NCBI RefSeq assembly: GCF_900143095.1 | Contig: NZ_FRDA01000024.1 | Coordinates: forward strand, 17,671-81,670 | From: Pseudomonas asturiensis | GTDB taxonomy: Bacteria; Pseudomonadota; Gammaproteobacteria; Pseudomonadales; Pseudomonadaceae | Reading direction: 5' to 3' | Length of the DNA stretch: 64,000 nucleotides | In this document: piece by piece, positions 33,654 to 42,837 of the stretch | Layout of the letters: each line of letters starts with the position of its first letter | Position numbering within the stretch: position 1 is the stretch's first letter | The notes under the pieces: generated by a model | Database searches by the model: none | What the model was told of the DNA's origin: nothing | Seen by the model: the letters and a program-made list of their open reading frames with translations, nothing else | Translations under genes and position numbers: made by a program

Positions 33654-35933
33654 GTGGCGTCTCAGTTGAAATCCATGGTCCTTGCGGGTCTGCTGTTATT
33701 CGCAGGCAGTTTTCATGTTCACGCCGCGGATGTGCCTGCGTTGCCCATGAGCGCCGCAGTGCCTGCCGATGACAAGGCTGCCGAAAAGCCTGACAGCAAA
33801 GCGGCCGACAAACCTGATGCCAAGACGGCTGAAAAGGCCGACGCCAAGCCAGATGCCAAACCGGCAGACGAGGCAGATCCGGCAGCCACTGATCCCACCG
33901 CCGAACTCCTCGTCCAGGGCGGTCTGCTCGGGGCGATCAGCACCAGCATTGATGACGTGCAGGAAAAGCTCAATCTCGATGAGAACCTGCTCGACGCCTG
34001 GCGGCTGCGCGCCGACCGCGCTGCAGACGAGCTGGAAAAGCTGGTCAACAAACGCACGACCCGTTCGCCATGGAGCGTGGTCGGCGACTTTCTGGTTCTG
34101 TCTTTCGTGTGGATGGGCGCCTTCGCGGTCCTGACCACGCTGGGCCGTTTTATCGCGGTTCGACTGTGCCGAACGCCCTTCATGAGCGTTCGCCAGCGTA
34201 GCCAGGCGTTGCTCAAATATGTTCTGCCCTTCACGCTGCCCGCGATCATATGCCTACCCCTGACGCTGTACGTCAGCCATTTCATGCCGTCCTCGGTGGG
34301 GCGAGCGCTGGCGTTGTGTTTTGCCTACGCCACCAGCAGCGGCATTGTCTCGACCTCGGTATTGCTGTGCGTGATCGTGATGTTCAATTCCGGGCACAAG
34401 CGCGCCGCCGTGCGCATGATTCGCCGCTATGCGCCGCGGCCGCTGTTCGTGGTCGGCTTCCTGGCCGCACTGAGTGACGCCCTGACCAGCCCGCAGATTG
34501 CCCGCCAGTTGGGCAGCAACGTGACCACCAGCGTCGCTGTGTTTACCGGACTGTTCGCCTCCGTGGTGTTCTGCATGCTGATCGTCAAGGTACGCCGTCC
34601 GGTGGCGCACCTGATCCGCAATCGGTCATTGAGCAGCCGGTTGCAGCGTCCCGCCTTGCAACAGTCGCTGAAGATTTTTTCCAACCTGTGGCATCTGCCT
34701 ATCCTGCTGATGATTCTGGTGTCGGCGATCAACCTGATCGGCGCGGGAGAGGACAGCCAGGAAGCGCTGCGTTGCGCGTTGTTCACCACCATTCTGCTGA
34801 TTGCCACGGTTTTTCTGAGCACCGTGTTCCAGCACCTGTTCAAACCTGCCGAAGCCCTTGGGCGTGGCGGGCACATCTACAAGGCGCGGTTGTTGAGCCT
34901 GATGTATGCCGTGCTGCGCATCGCGTTGGCGATCACGTTCATCGAGGTGCTGGGCCGGATCTGGGGTTTCTCGATGTTCGAATTCGCCCAGCGCAACACG
35001 CTGGGTCGGGTCATCAGCGAATCGCTGAGCAGCATCGGCCTGATTTTCCTGGTGACCTGGTTGTTATGGGTTGTACTGGACACCGCGATTCAAGAGGCGC
35101 TCAAGCCACCGATCAATCATCGCAGCGGGCGTCATCCAAGCACGCGGGTCAAGACTATCCTTCCGCTGGTGCGTAACGCCGTGAAGATCGTGCTGGTGGT
35201 GATCTGTGCGATCACCACCATGGCCAACCTGGGCATCAATGTCGCACCCTTGCTGGCGGGTGCCGGGGTGGTCGGACTGGCCATCGGTTTTGGTTCGCAG
35301 CAGTTGGTGCAGGACGTGATCACCGGTCTGTTCATCATCGTGGAAGACACCTTTTCCATCGGCGACTGGGTGGTGCTCAGCACCGGGCATTCCGGCACGG
35401 TCGAGAGCCTGACGATTCGTACCGTGCGCCTGCGCGACGGCAAGGGGTTCGTGCATTCGGTGCCGTTCGGGCAGATCAAGGCGGTCACCAACCAGTCCCG
35501 CCAGTTCGCTTATGCGTTCTTCTCGGTGCAGTTCACGTACGACTCGGACATTGATGATGCACTGTCGCTGATTCGCGAAGTCGGCCAGTCGATCACCGAA
35601 GACGTTCTGCTCAAGAACAACCTGCAAGGGCCGCTGGAAGTGTTTGGCGTGGACCGTATGGACCTCAATGGTGTGGTCCTCACCGCGCAGTTCCGTACCT
35701 CGTCCGGCGGGCAATACGCGGTAGGGCGCGCCTTCAATGAGCGGCTCAAGCGTCTTGTGGACAAGCACCCGAATGTGCGCTTCGCCCAGACTTATCCACA
35801 GGTGGTCATGGGCCCCGGCATCAGTGCGCCGCAGGCCGACGGGACGGCTGAAGGGCCGCCAGCGCCATCGGCGCCTGCAGCACCGCTTGGCCTGCCCAAG
35901 GGCAACGGTGCGCCCGGTCCGGCTGCTACCTAA
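33654..35933 (+). CDS. MscS-family mechanosensitive ion channel
   Basis: The 759-residue protein begins with a signal peptide (MASQLKSMVLAGLLLFAGSFHVHA). A Lys/Ala/Asp-rich low-complexity stretch follows at about residues 40-85. Several membrane segments precede the MscS pore and beta domain (GVVGLAIGFGSQQLVQDVITG... and EDTFSIGDWVVLSTGHSGTVESLTIRTVRLRDG, quoted in part). The C-terminus is rich in Pro and Ala. It opens upon membrane tension and releases solutes in hypo-osmotic shock. The start is GTG 33654 with AGGGAG in front. Confidence 0.88.
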   Translation: MASQLKSMVLAGLLLFAGSFHVHAADVPALPMSAAVPADDKAAEKPDSKAADKPDAKTAEKADAKPDAKPADEADPAATDPTAELLVQGGLLGAISTSIDDVQEKLNLDENLLDAWRLRADRAADELEKLVNKRTTRSPWSVVGDFLVLSFVWMGAFAVLTTLGRFIAVRLCRTPFMSVRQRSQALLKYVLPFTLPAIICLPLTLYVSHFMPSSVGRALALCFAYATSSGIVSTSVLLCVIVMFNSGHKRAAVRMIRRYAPRPLFVVGFLAALSDALTSPQIARQLGSNVTTSVAVFTGLFASVVFCMLIVKVRRPVAHLIRNRSLSSRLQRPALQQSLKIFSNLWHLPILLMILVSAINLIGAGEDSQEALRCALFTTILLIATVFLSTVFQHLFKPAEALGRGGHIYKARLLSLMYAVLRIALAITFIEVLGRIWGFSMFEFAQRNTLGRVISESLSSIGLIFLVTWLLWVVLDTAIQEALKPPINHRSGRHPSTRVKTILPLVRNAVKIVLVVICAITTMANLGINVAPLLAGAGVVGLAIGFGSQQLVQDVITGLFIIVEDTFSIGDWVVLSTGHSGTVESLTIRTVRLRDGKGFVHSVPFGQIKAVTNQSRQFAYAFFSVQFTYDSDIDDALSLIREVGQSITEDVLLKNNLQGPLEVFGVDRMDLNGVVLTAQFRTSSGGQYAVGRAFNERLKRLVDKHPNVRFAQTYPQVVMGPGISAPQADGTAEGPPAPSAPAAPLGLPKGNGAPGPAAT

Positions 35934-36049
35934 AGCGTCATTAACCCGCCAGGCTGCGCAACTGTTGGGGGTTGGCAGCCAACGTGTTATGTTTGCAGGC
36001 GTTTTTCACTTGTTCATTTGATGATTCCGATACCGAGCCTGCTGACTCT

Positions 36050-36934
36050 ATGCGAATGCGCCTTATGCTGTTGGGCGGCGGGAATGCCCTCGGGCAGGCG
36101 TTGATTCGTCTGGGTGCCGAAGAAGACATTGGCTTCCTCGCGCCGCGTCCACCGCAAGACGGTTGGGACGCTGCGAGCCTGACGCAACTGCTCGATGACA
36201 CCCGTCCCGATGCCTTGATCAACCTTGCTTACTACTTCGACTGGTTTCAGGCGGAGACCGTAAGTGAAGCGCGTCTGACCCGCCAGGAACGCTCTGTCGA
36301 GCGTCTGGCCGAACTGTGTCAGCACCACAACATCACGCTGGTCCAGCCTTCCAGCTATCGAGTGTTCGATGGCTCGCGTGCCACTGCCTACAGCGAAAAG
36401 GACGAGCCCGTGCCGCTCGGCCTGCGTGGCCAGGCGTTGTGGCGCATCGAGCAGAGCGTGCGCGCGACCTGTCCGCAACACGTGCTGGTGCGTTTCGGCT
36501 GGCTGCTCGATGACAGCGCCGATGGCGTGCTGGGCCGTTTTCTGTCGAGTGCCGAAAAACCCCAGGAACTGCTGCTGGCCGATGATCGGCGCGGCAACCC
36601 GACGCCGGTCGATGACGCGGCGCGGGTGCTCATTTCCGTGCTCAAGCAGCTCGACTGTGAAGCGCCGCTGTGGGGAACCTACCACTACGCCGGTCACGAG
36701 GCCACGACGCCGCTGGCGCTGGGGCAGGCGGTGCTGACCGAAGCACGTCTGTTGCACCCGCTGGCCGTCGAGTCGCCGACCGCTCAGGCCCACGCTGCAC
36801 GTCCTGATGCCGGCGAAGAGCCGCAGCATGCGGTGCTGGCCTGCAAGAAAATTCTTCATACTTTCGGCATCAAGCCCCGCGCCTGGCGCGCAGGTCTGCC
36901 GAGCCTGCTGGACCGGTATTACCGACATGTCTGA
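36050..36934 (+). CDS. RmlD-like SDR sugar-nucleotide protein
   Basis: The 294-residue protein has a Rossmann nucleotide motif LLGGGNALGQALIRLGA near the N-terminus and looks like an extended SDR of the dTDP-4-dehydrorhamnose reductase family. The catalytic Tyr and Lys positions are not clear. The upstream open frame starts at 35972, but the ATG at 36050 (MRMRLMLLGGG) fits. Its stop overlaps the next gene by 8 bases, so the two are cotranscribed. The same pair stands next to oprG in P. aeruginosa, as I recall. Its substrate is unknown. Confidence 0.72.
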   Translation: MRMRLMLLGGGNALGQALIRLGAEEDIGFLAPRPPQDGWDAASLTQLLDDTRPDALINLAYYFDWFQAETVSEARLTRQERSVERLAELCQHHNITLVQPSSYRVFDGSRATAYSEKDEPVPLGLRGQALWRIEQSVRATCPQHVLVRFGWLLDDSADGVLGRFLSSAEKPQELLLADDRRGNPTPVDDAARVLISVLKQLDCEAPLWGTYHYAGHEATTPLALGQAVLTEARLLHPLAVESPTAQAHAARPDAGEEPQHAVLACKKILHTFGIKPRAWRAGLPSLLDRYYRHV

Positions 36935-37856
36935 TGCTCCTGTTCTGATCACTGGCGGCGCGGGCTTCATTGGCTCGCACCTGACTGACGCATTGCTGGC
37001 TCAAGGGCATGCCGTTCGCATCCTTGATGATCTGTCGGCGGGCAAGCGCAGCAACCTGCCGCTGGATAACCCGAACGTCGAACTGATCGTCGGCGATGTC
37101 GCCGATGCCGCATTGGTCAAGCGTGCGGCGCAAGGATGTCAGGCAGTCGTGCATCTGGCCGCAGTCGCCTCGGTGCAGGCTTCGGTGGACGATCCGGTGC
37201 GTACCCATCAAAGCAACTTTGTCGGCACTCTGAACGTTTGCGAGGCCATGCGCGAGGCAGGCGTCAGGCGTGTGATATTCGCTTCCAGCGCAGCCGTTTA
37301 CGGCAACAATGGCGAAGGCGAAGCCATTACCGAAGACACCCCCAAAGCGCCCTTGACACCCTATGCGTCGGACAAACTGGCCAGCGAGTTTTACCTGGAC
37401 TTCTACCGTCGTCAGCACGGCCTTGAGCCGGTGATCTTTCGCTTTTTCAACATTTTCGGCCCACGCCAGGACCCGTCTTCGCCGTATTCGGGGGTCATCA
37501 GCATCTTTGCCCAGCGCATCGAAAACGGTCTGCCGATCGTGGTGTTTGGCGACGGTGAACAGACTCGGGATTTTTTCTATATCGGCGATCTGGTCAAGCT
37601 GCTGCTGCAAGGGCTGGAGCTGGATAACGCTATCGAGGGCGCTATCAACGTCGGCCTGAACCAGACCACCTCGCTCAATGAACTGCTGGCAGCGCTGGCG
37701 CAGGTGACTGGCAAGCAGCCGAACGTCAGCTACCAGGCTCCCCGTTCGGGTGATATCAAGCATTCACGGGCCAGCAATCAGCGGCTCCTCGAGCACTTCA
37801 ACATCGACGAACCTACGCCTTTGAACACGGGGCTGGCGCTGTTGATGGCGCGCTGA
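36927..37856 (+). CDS. NAD-dependent epimerase/dehydratase (UDP-sugar 4-epimerase-like)
   Basis: The 309-residue extended SDR has the nucleotide motif ITGGAGFIGSHL, Ser in IFASSAAVYG, the catalytic YxxxK as YASDK (in TPYASDKLASEFY), and RFFNIFGPRQDPSSPYSGVI. It resembles UDP-glucose or UDP-N-acetylglucosamine 4-epimerases. The ATG at 36927 overlaps the previous gene by 8 bases. The substrate cannot be told. Confidence 0.85.
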   Translation: MSDAPVLITGGAGFIGSHLTDALLAQGHAVRILDDLSAGKRSNLPLDNPNVELIVGDVADAALVKRAAQGCQAVVHLAAVASVQASVDDPVRTHQSNFVGTLNVCEAMREAGVRRVIFASSAAVYGNNGEGEAITEDTPKAPLTPYASDKLASEFYLDFYRRQHGLEPVIFRFFNIFGPRQDPSSPYSGVISIFAQRIENGLPIVVFGDGEQTRDFFYIGDLVKLLLQGLELDNAIEGAINVGLNQTTSLNELLAALAQVTGKQPNVSYQAPRSGDIKHSRASNQRLLEHFNIDEPTPLNTGLALLMAR

Positions 37857-37945
37857 TTCAGGATCAATCGCGCCTCCCGGTTAGCACCGATCGCCGTACA
37901 CAAGTCTTGCCTGGTAGATACAAAGCCAGTGCGAGACACGCGGTT

Positions 37946-38090
37946 GTGGGAGGGGGCTTGCCCGCGATGAACGATTAGGTGGTTCTCCTGATATACCGCG
38001 TCGACTGCATCGCCGGCAAGCCGCCTCCCACGGTCCAGTGTTTGATGCGCGACAGTGCTATGTCGAAGACGGGATGGAGCCTCCCACAGA
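37946..38090. repeat. REP cluster in the 445-base gap after the epimerase gene
   Basis: GTGGGAGGGGGCTTGCCCGC (from 37946) and inverted ATCGCCGGCAAGCCGCCTCC (from 38009) form one doublet; a third partial copy GGGATGGAGCCTCCCACAG lies at 38071-38089. Nothing else is seen between 37857 and 38301. Confidence 0.8.
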
Positions 38091-38301
38091 AAAATAGCTT
38101 TTCTTCAGTGTGTGACGGGTTATTCGATAAGAGCGAGCGTGCTCTTGAAGGCCATGCCGTAAGCTCAAGCACAAACATGCCCAGGTTTTATCTTCAGCGT
38201 TTGTAGCCCAATTCCTTGTTTTTTGTAGTCGGGATTTCCGATCTTTTCAACCCGCCTAACGACTCCTAGTATCCGTCGCCCTTTTACAGTGGACGTATGG
38301 C

Positions 38302-38781
38302 ATGCAGGACGAAAACGGTGTTGATAAGCGCCCGAAAATTGAGGTGTGCGAGGTGCCGGGCGAGTTCGTCGTCGATGACTTCATGGACAGGTATTCTGAA
38401 TATCTGGATGCTGCGAGGAGTGGTCAAAACGACGCAGGCTCATCCACGCCCGGATTTGTGAGTATTTGCGGTTTTGCCCTGTTTGGTTTTGGGTTCTTGA
38501 TGATGGGGTCGGGTTCCGACACCATTCGGTATAGCTACGCTACCGGGCCAAGCTTTTTCCAATATCTGCAAATGTTTTCGGGTCTTATCGTGACGCTGGG
38601 CTTGCTCATAGCAGGTGTCGGCAGCGCGATGGACTCTCACGACAACAACATTTTGCAGACGCCTGAGCAGTTTCTTCGTGCTCATTATGAGCTGGAGTTT
38701 CCGAGAGGCATTAATGGCCCCCAGTTATTCTCAATCGTTCACATAGACGGTGGCACGTTCAAGGCACTTGAACGCCCATAA
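38302..38781 (+). CDS. Hypothetical membrane protein with two predicted segments
   Basis: I do not recognise this 159-residue protein. It has an acidic N-terminal part, then two hydrophobic segments (GFVSICGFALFGFGFLMMG at about residues 50-70 and MFSGLIVTLGLLIAGVGSAMD at about 92-113, quoted in part), and a soluble C-terminal part. Its A+T content is a little higher than that of its neighbours. It ends in a strong terminator. The start at ATG 38302 (MQDENGVDKRPK) lacks a strong Shine-Dalgarno. Confidence 0.6.
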   Translation: MQDENGVDKRPKIEVCEVPGEFVVDDFMDRYSEYLDAARSGQNDAGSSTPGFVSICGFALFGFGFLMMGSGSDTIRYSYATGPSFFQYLQMFSGLIVTLGLLIAGVGSAMDSHDNNILQTPEQFLRAHYELEFPRGINGPQLFSIVHIDGGTFKALERP

Positions 38782-38785
38782 AAGC

Positions 38786-38810
38786 AAAGGCACCCAACGG
38801 GTGCCTTTCT
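38786..38810. terminator. Terminator between the hypothetical gene and oprG
   Basis: Stem AAAGGCACCC / GGGTGCCTTT with loop AAC; A and T runs on both sides serve the convergent genes. Confidence 0.88.
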
Positions 38811-38836
38811 GTTGTAGACGATTGACGCGCAGTGGA

Positions 38837-39523
38837 TCAGAACTTGTAACCCACGCCGACCATATAGACCCATGGATCGATGTCCACATCCACTTTGGTC
38901 TGGCCTACCGCCAGCGCCGACGGGCCGTCCACGGTGGCTTTGGTGTCGATGTCGACGTACCAGACCGAGGCGTTGACCAGCACGTTGTCGGTGATCATGT
39001 AGTCCATGCCCAACTGTGCTGCCAGACCGACCGAGTTCTTGAGCTTGAGGTTGCTGAAGCCCTGGTTCTTGCGATCACCCGTGAGGTCTTCGTCGAAGAA
39101 CATGGTGTAGTTGATACCCACGCCGGCATAGGGCTGGAATCGGGACGACGGCTCCATCGGGTAGTACTGCAACGACAGGGTCGGCGGCAGGTGTTTGATG
39201 TCTGCCAGCTTGCCATCAAGGCCAGGGCCCAGGCCCTTCACGGCAACGGTGTGGCTGAACGGGGTGGCTGCCAGCAGCTCGATACCGACGTGCGAGGTCA
39301 GCATGTATGCGAACGTCAGCCCCAGTTGGGTATTGCCGTCGACCGTGGCCTTGGTGCCTGACACCCTGGAGCCGTCGAGTCTGATCTCGCCGCTGTCCTC
39401 ATTGGGTTGCACGTGGGCAGCGCCCGCGCGAACGATGATGTCGCCAGGCTCGTAAGCGTGGGCTGCAACGGGTGCTGCGACGGCGAGCGCGACGAGAGAC
39501 GCGCGAAGCAAATGCTTGTTCAT
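38837..39523 (-). CDS. oprG: OmpW/OprG-family outer membrane porin
   Basis: The 228-residue protein has a signal peptide (MNKHLLRASLVALAVAAPVAAHA) and an eight-strand beta-barrel pattern ending in Phe (VGVGYKF). Blocks such as GTKATVDGNTQLGLTFAYM and KGLGPGLDGKLADIKHLPPT are close to P. aeruginosa OprG. OmpW-type channels let small hydrophobic molecules cross the outer membrane. It lies beside the DUF3299/ABC operon, as oprG does in P. aeruginosa. Confidence 0.88.
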   Translation of the reverse strand: MNKHLLRASLVALAVAAPVAAHAYEPGDIIVRAGAAHVQPNEDSGEIRLDGSRVSGTKATVDGNTQLGLTFAYMLTSHVGIELLAATPFSHTVAVKGLGPGLDGKLADIKHLPPTLSLQYYPMEPSSRFQPYAGVGINYTMFFDEDLTGDRKNQGFSNLKLKNSVGLAAQLGMDYMITDNVLVNASVWYVDIDTKATVDGPSALAVGQTKVDVDIDPWVYMVGVGYKF

Positions 39524-39627
39524 TGGGGCTCCAGGAAATCAGTCAAAATTTATGGGCGGAATGTTAAAGCGCTGTCGAGCGGCGACTTTGACTCAGCTCA
39601 ATGAAATCGCTGGGAACCCCATTCTCT

Positions 39628-40152
39628 TCACGTGTCCGGCAATTCGTAGACAAGAATCTTGTCTGCCTGCATCTGATAACCCGCTTCTGCCAGCTCGCTC
39701 GTAGACGACCTGGCCTGCATCGGTCCTTCGATCCAGTACGGCTGATACAGCTCATCGACCTTCACGCCCAGCTCACTCGTGACATGCACGATCTGGTTCG
39801 CTGGCGGCGGTGGCACATGGATGCAGGCACCGAAATACGGCACCAGCAAAAACTCCGTCACTCTGCCTTCCTCACTGACCTCCAGTGGCACGATATAGCC
39901 CGGCAAACGCACCTGCTTGCCATCCAGTGCCTTGACCACCGGCGCATGTGGCGCCAGCTGGCTGGCCGCAGGTGCTTGCTCCATGGCCAATGCATCGGAC
40001 ATTTTCGACAAGTCGTGCATCGGTGTGGTCACCGGCTTCACGACAGGTGCATCAGGCGGAATCATCTCGGCCCAGGTCAGTACACGCGGCTCGGCGGCCC
40101 ACAGCGAGGTGGAAACCGAGAGCAGCAGAGTGAGTAGCATGCGCCGCATCAT
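39628..40152 (-). CDS. DUF3299 exported protein
   Basis: The 174-residue product has a signal peptide (MMRRMLLTLLLSVSTSLWAA) and the DUF3299 core (RLPGYIVPLEVSEEGRVTEFLLVPYFGACIHVPPPPANQIV, given here by its landmarks PGYIVPLE and FGACIHVPPPP). The open frame runs to 40269, but the GAGGACC before ATG 40152 supports this start; an ATG at 40164 overlaps the permease stop. It ends the putative zinc-linked operon. Its molecular role is unknown; the Cys/His in GACIH could be metal-binding. Confidence 0.78.
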   Translation of the reverse strand: MMRRMLLTLLLSVSTSLWAAEPRVLTWAEMIPPDAPVVKPVTTPMHDLSKMSDALAMEQAPAASQLAPHAPVVKALDGKQVRLPGYIVPLEVSEEGRVTEFLLVPYFGACIHVPPPPANQIVHVTSELGVKVDELYQPYWIEGPMQARSSTSELAEAGYQMQADKILVYELPDT

Positions 40153-40160
40153 GAAGGTCC

Positions 40161-41426
40161 TCATAAACGAATCGACAGACCATCTGCCAGTGACTGCCTG
40201 TAGGCTCGCCAGGCTGGCACGGTTCCCATCAACAGCGCGCAAGCGAGGATGCCAGCCAGCAATGTCCATTCATATTGGCCAGGTGGCATAGGCGAGAGGT
40301 ACAAACCGTAATTATTTATTACGTAATCCTGAGACACAAAGATACCGATGTAGAGCAGTGCAAGGCCACTGACAACGCCCGCCAGCGCCAGCGCAAACGC
40401 TTCCAGAATCAACAGGCTCGCAATGTGCCATGGCCTGGCGCCCACTGAACGCAGGATGGCCATCTCGCGGCGGCGCTCGTTGAGGCTGGTCAGAATCGCC
40501 GTCAACATGCCGATCAGACCGGTCAGCACCACAAACAGTGAAATCACGAACAGGGCTTTTTCAGCCGTGCCCATCAGGCTCCACAGCTCTTGCAAGGCCA
40601 CGCCGGGAAGAATCGCCAGCATCGGCTCGCCCCGGTACTCGTTGATCTCGCGCTGCAGGCTGAACGTCGAGATCTTGCTGTTCAGGCCGAGCATGAACGC
40701 CGTGATCGCGGTCGGCGTCAGGTCCATGTTGCGGGCCTGATCGGCGGAGATTCGTTCGTTGCCGCGTGCGGGCGCGCCGTTGTGCCAGTCGATGTGAATG
40801 GCTTCCATCCCGCCCAGGCTGATGTGCAGCGTGCGGTCCACTGGCGTGCCCGTGGGCTTGATGATGCCGACCACGGTGAACGGCTTGTCGTCATGCTTGA
40901 CCAGGCTGATCGCCGCTACGCCATGAGCCAGCACCAGCTTGTCACCGAGCTTGTAATGCAGTGCCTTGGCGACCTCCGAGCCGAGCACCACCTCGAAGGG
41001 GTCGGTCTTGAATTCACGTCCTTCGGCCAGTTCCAGATGCTGCTGGCGGCCGAACTGGTAATGCTCGAAATACGAGGCGTTGGTGCCCATGACCCGATAG
41101 CCACGGTGCGAGTCGCCCAGTGAAATCGGAATGGCCCATTTCACCTGTTTGCTGTCGGCAAAGTGTTCGAAGCTGTCCCAGCGGATGTTGTTGGTGGCGT
41201 TGCCGATGCGAAACACCGAGTACAGCAGCAGGTTGATCGAGCCAGAGCGTGCGCCGACGATCAGGTCCGTGCCGCTGATGGTGCTGGCGAAACTGGCACG
41301 CGCCTCGGTGCGTACACGCTCCACCGCCAGCAGCAGACAGACTGACAAGGCAATGGCGAAGGCGGTGAGAAATGCGGTGAAACGGCGGTTGGCCAGGCTG
41401 GCCATGGCCAGACGAAACAGATACAT
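40161..41426 (-). CDS. ABC transporter permease, FtsX/MacB type
   Basis: The 421-residue protein has one membrane segment near the N-terminus (RRFTAFLTAFAIALSVCLLL), a large periplasmic domain, and three C-terminal segments (from LFVISLFVVLTGLIGML), the FtsX layout. It starts 2 bases after the ATPase stop (TGA-G-ATG), so coupling is likely. Such permeases move lipoproteins, drugs or mechanical signals. The Zur-like box and zrgA-like gene upstream suggest a role in zinc shortage. Confidence 0.85.
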   Translation of the reverse strand: MYLFRLAMASLANRRFTAFLTAFAIALSVCLLLAVERVRTEARASFASTISGTDLIVGARSGSINLLLYSVFRIGNATNNIRWDSFEHFADSKQVKWAIPISLGDSHRGYRVMGTNASYFEHYQFGRQQHLELAEGREFKTDPFEVVLGSEVAKALHYKLGDKLVLAHGVAAISLVKHDDKPFTVVGIIKPTGTPVDRTLHISLGGMEAIHIDWHNGAPARGNERISADQARNMDLTPTAITAFMLGLNSKISTFSLQREINEYRGEPMLAILPGVALQELWSLMGTAEKALFVISLFVVLTGLIGMLTAILTSLNERRREMAILRSVGARPWHIASLLILEAFALALAGVVSGLALLYIGIFVSQDYVINNYGLYLSPMPPGQYEWTLLAGILACALLMGTVPAWRAYRQSLADGLSIRL

Positions 41427-41427
41427 C

Positions 41428-42150
41428 TCAAATCTCCACGGCGACAGCGGCGCGATTGAGGTCGCCGAGTGACAGGTTGCGATCGAACAGCGGTGCCAGG
41501 CTTTGATCATGACTGACGAACAACAGGCTGGCACCGGCTTCACGGCATTCAGCGAACAGCAGGCGAATGAACGCCTCGCGTGAGTCGGCGTCCAGCGCCG
41601 AAGTCGGCTCGTCGGCGATCACCAGCTCCGGTTGGCCGATCAACGCACGTGCCGCTGCCACACGTTGCTGCTGGCCGATGGACAGCGAGTCTGCGCGGCG
41701 GGTCAGGATGGCGGGATCTTTCAGGCCCAGATGAGTGAGCAGGGTGATGGTCGCTTTTTCAACGCTTCCGTGACGCTGTTTCGCACGCGCTGCACGGACT
41801 TTGGAGAAGTGGCAGGGCAGCTCGATGTTCTCGCGTACCGAGAGAAACGGCAGCAGGTTGAACTGCTGGAAGATGTAGCCGGTGTGATCGACGCGGAAAC
41901 GATCACGCGCCGCCGCCGACAGGCTCGACAGCTCCTGGCCCAGCAAGCGGATGCTGCCGCGGGTGGGTTTCTGTACGCCGCCCAGCAGCCCCAGCAGGGT
42001 GGTCTTGCCGCTGCCACTCGGGCCTTTGAGGAACAGGGTTTCGCCGGTTTCCAGGCGAAATTCCGGGATATCCAGAAGCTGTGGCTGACCCGGCCAGTTG
42101 AAGCTCAGGTCGGACAGCTCGATCAGTGCTTGGGGCATGGTCTGACTCAC
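41428..42150 (-). CDS. ABC transporter ATP-binding protein
   Basis: The 240-residue ATPase has Walker A GPSGSGKT at residues 43-50, signature LSIGQQQRVAAARAL and Walker B LVIADEPTSALD. It is of the MacB/LolD group that works with FtsX-type permeases. The start is GTG 42150 (MSQTMPQALIEL); ATG 42138 is an alternative. It follows the zrgA-like gene after a 57-base gap with a terminator-like hairpin. Confidence 0.9.
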   Translation of the reverse strand: MSQTMPQALIELSDLSFNWPGQPQLLDIPEFRLETGETLFLKGPSGSGKTTLLGLLGGVQKPTRGSIRLLGQELSSLSAAARDRFRVDHTGYIFQQFNLLPFLSVRENIELPCHFSKVRAARAKQRHGSVEKATITLLTHLGLKDPAILTRRADSLSIGQQQRVAAARALIGQPELVIADEPTSALDADSREAFIRLLFAECREAGASLLFVSHDQSLAPLFDRNLSLGDLNRAAVAVEI

Positions 42151-42158
42151 GCTCGGTT

Positions 42159-42188
42159 GAAAAGTAAAAGACCGGGCCAGGCCCGGTC
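42159..42188 (-). terminator. Attenuator-like terminator between zrgA-like gene and ABC ATPase
   Basis: On the minus strand a GACCGGG / CCCGGTC stem with a 5-base loop is followed by TTTTACTTTT. It probably lets only part of the transcripts reach the ABC genes. Confidence 0.75.
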
Positions 42189-42207
42189 ATTGTGCCGCAA
42201 GGGTGCA

Positions 42208-42801
42208 TCAGAACTTCAGCGTAGGGTTCGCTGCAATCACTTCTGCGCCAGACTGGCCACTGGGCGAGATCAGTTGTACCTGAAGCTTCTTGGTGTCGGG
42301 GAACGTTTTGAAGATCTGCGACAGGTCGAGCTTCTTCAGGATGGCCGGCGCGTCGCAAACGAACTTGTAAGTGCCGTGAATTTCGCTGTGCTCGTGGTGG
42401 TCCGCGTCGCCGTCTTTGGCGTGCTCTTCGTGATCGTCATCCTTGTCGCCAAACAGCGGGCTTTCCAGTTTCACCGAAGTGGCCGAGCAATTCGCGGCGT
42501 CGGCAATGCTGAACAGCGCATTGGGCTTGAGCAGCAACTCGCGCGCCTTGGCCACCTTGGCCTTGTCTTCAGCGGACTTTGCCTCATGCTCGAAACCCAC
42601 GATGTTCATGGCCGGGCTGTCGAACTCCAGTTCCAGGGTCTTGCCTTCCAGCACCACGTCCAGACGCCCGACACCGTGTTCATGAGCGCCGAGGCTGCCA
42701 TGTTCCGCGCCATGATCATGGTCATGGTCGTGTTCTTCGGCAGCATGGGCGACAGCCAGTGGCAGCAGGGCGAAGGGCAGGGCGAGTAGCAGACGGCGCA
42801 T
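42208..42801 (-). CDS. zrgA: ZrgA-family (DUF2796) zinc-uptake periplasmic protein
   Basis: The 197-residue exported protein has a signal peptide (MRRLLLALPFALLPLAVAHA) and two histidine-rich stretches (EEHDHDHDHGAEHG just after it, and DDDHEEHAKDGDADHHEHSEIHG in part around residue 130). Both look like zinc-binding tracts. ZrgA is known from Vibrio as part of a zinc acquisition system. A Zur-like box lies 37 bases upstream. It is the first gene of an operon with an ABC ATPase, permease and DUF3299 protein; the same order is recalled in P. aeruginosa PA4063-PA4066. Confidence 0.83.
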   Translation of the reverse strand: MRRLLLALPFALLPLAVAHAAEEHDHDHDHGAEHGSLGAHEHGVGRLDVVLEGKTLELEFDSPAMNIVGFEHEAKSAEDKAKVAKARELLLKPNALFSIADAANCSATSVKLESPLFGDKDDDHEEHAKDGDADHHEHSEIHGTYKFVCDAPAILKKLDLSQIFKTFPDTKKLQVQLISPSGQSGAEVIAANPTLKF

Positions 42802-42837
42802 AACGAACTCCGGAGTGACATTCTGAGAAAAGCGTTA

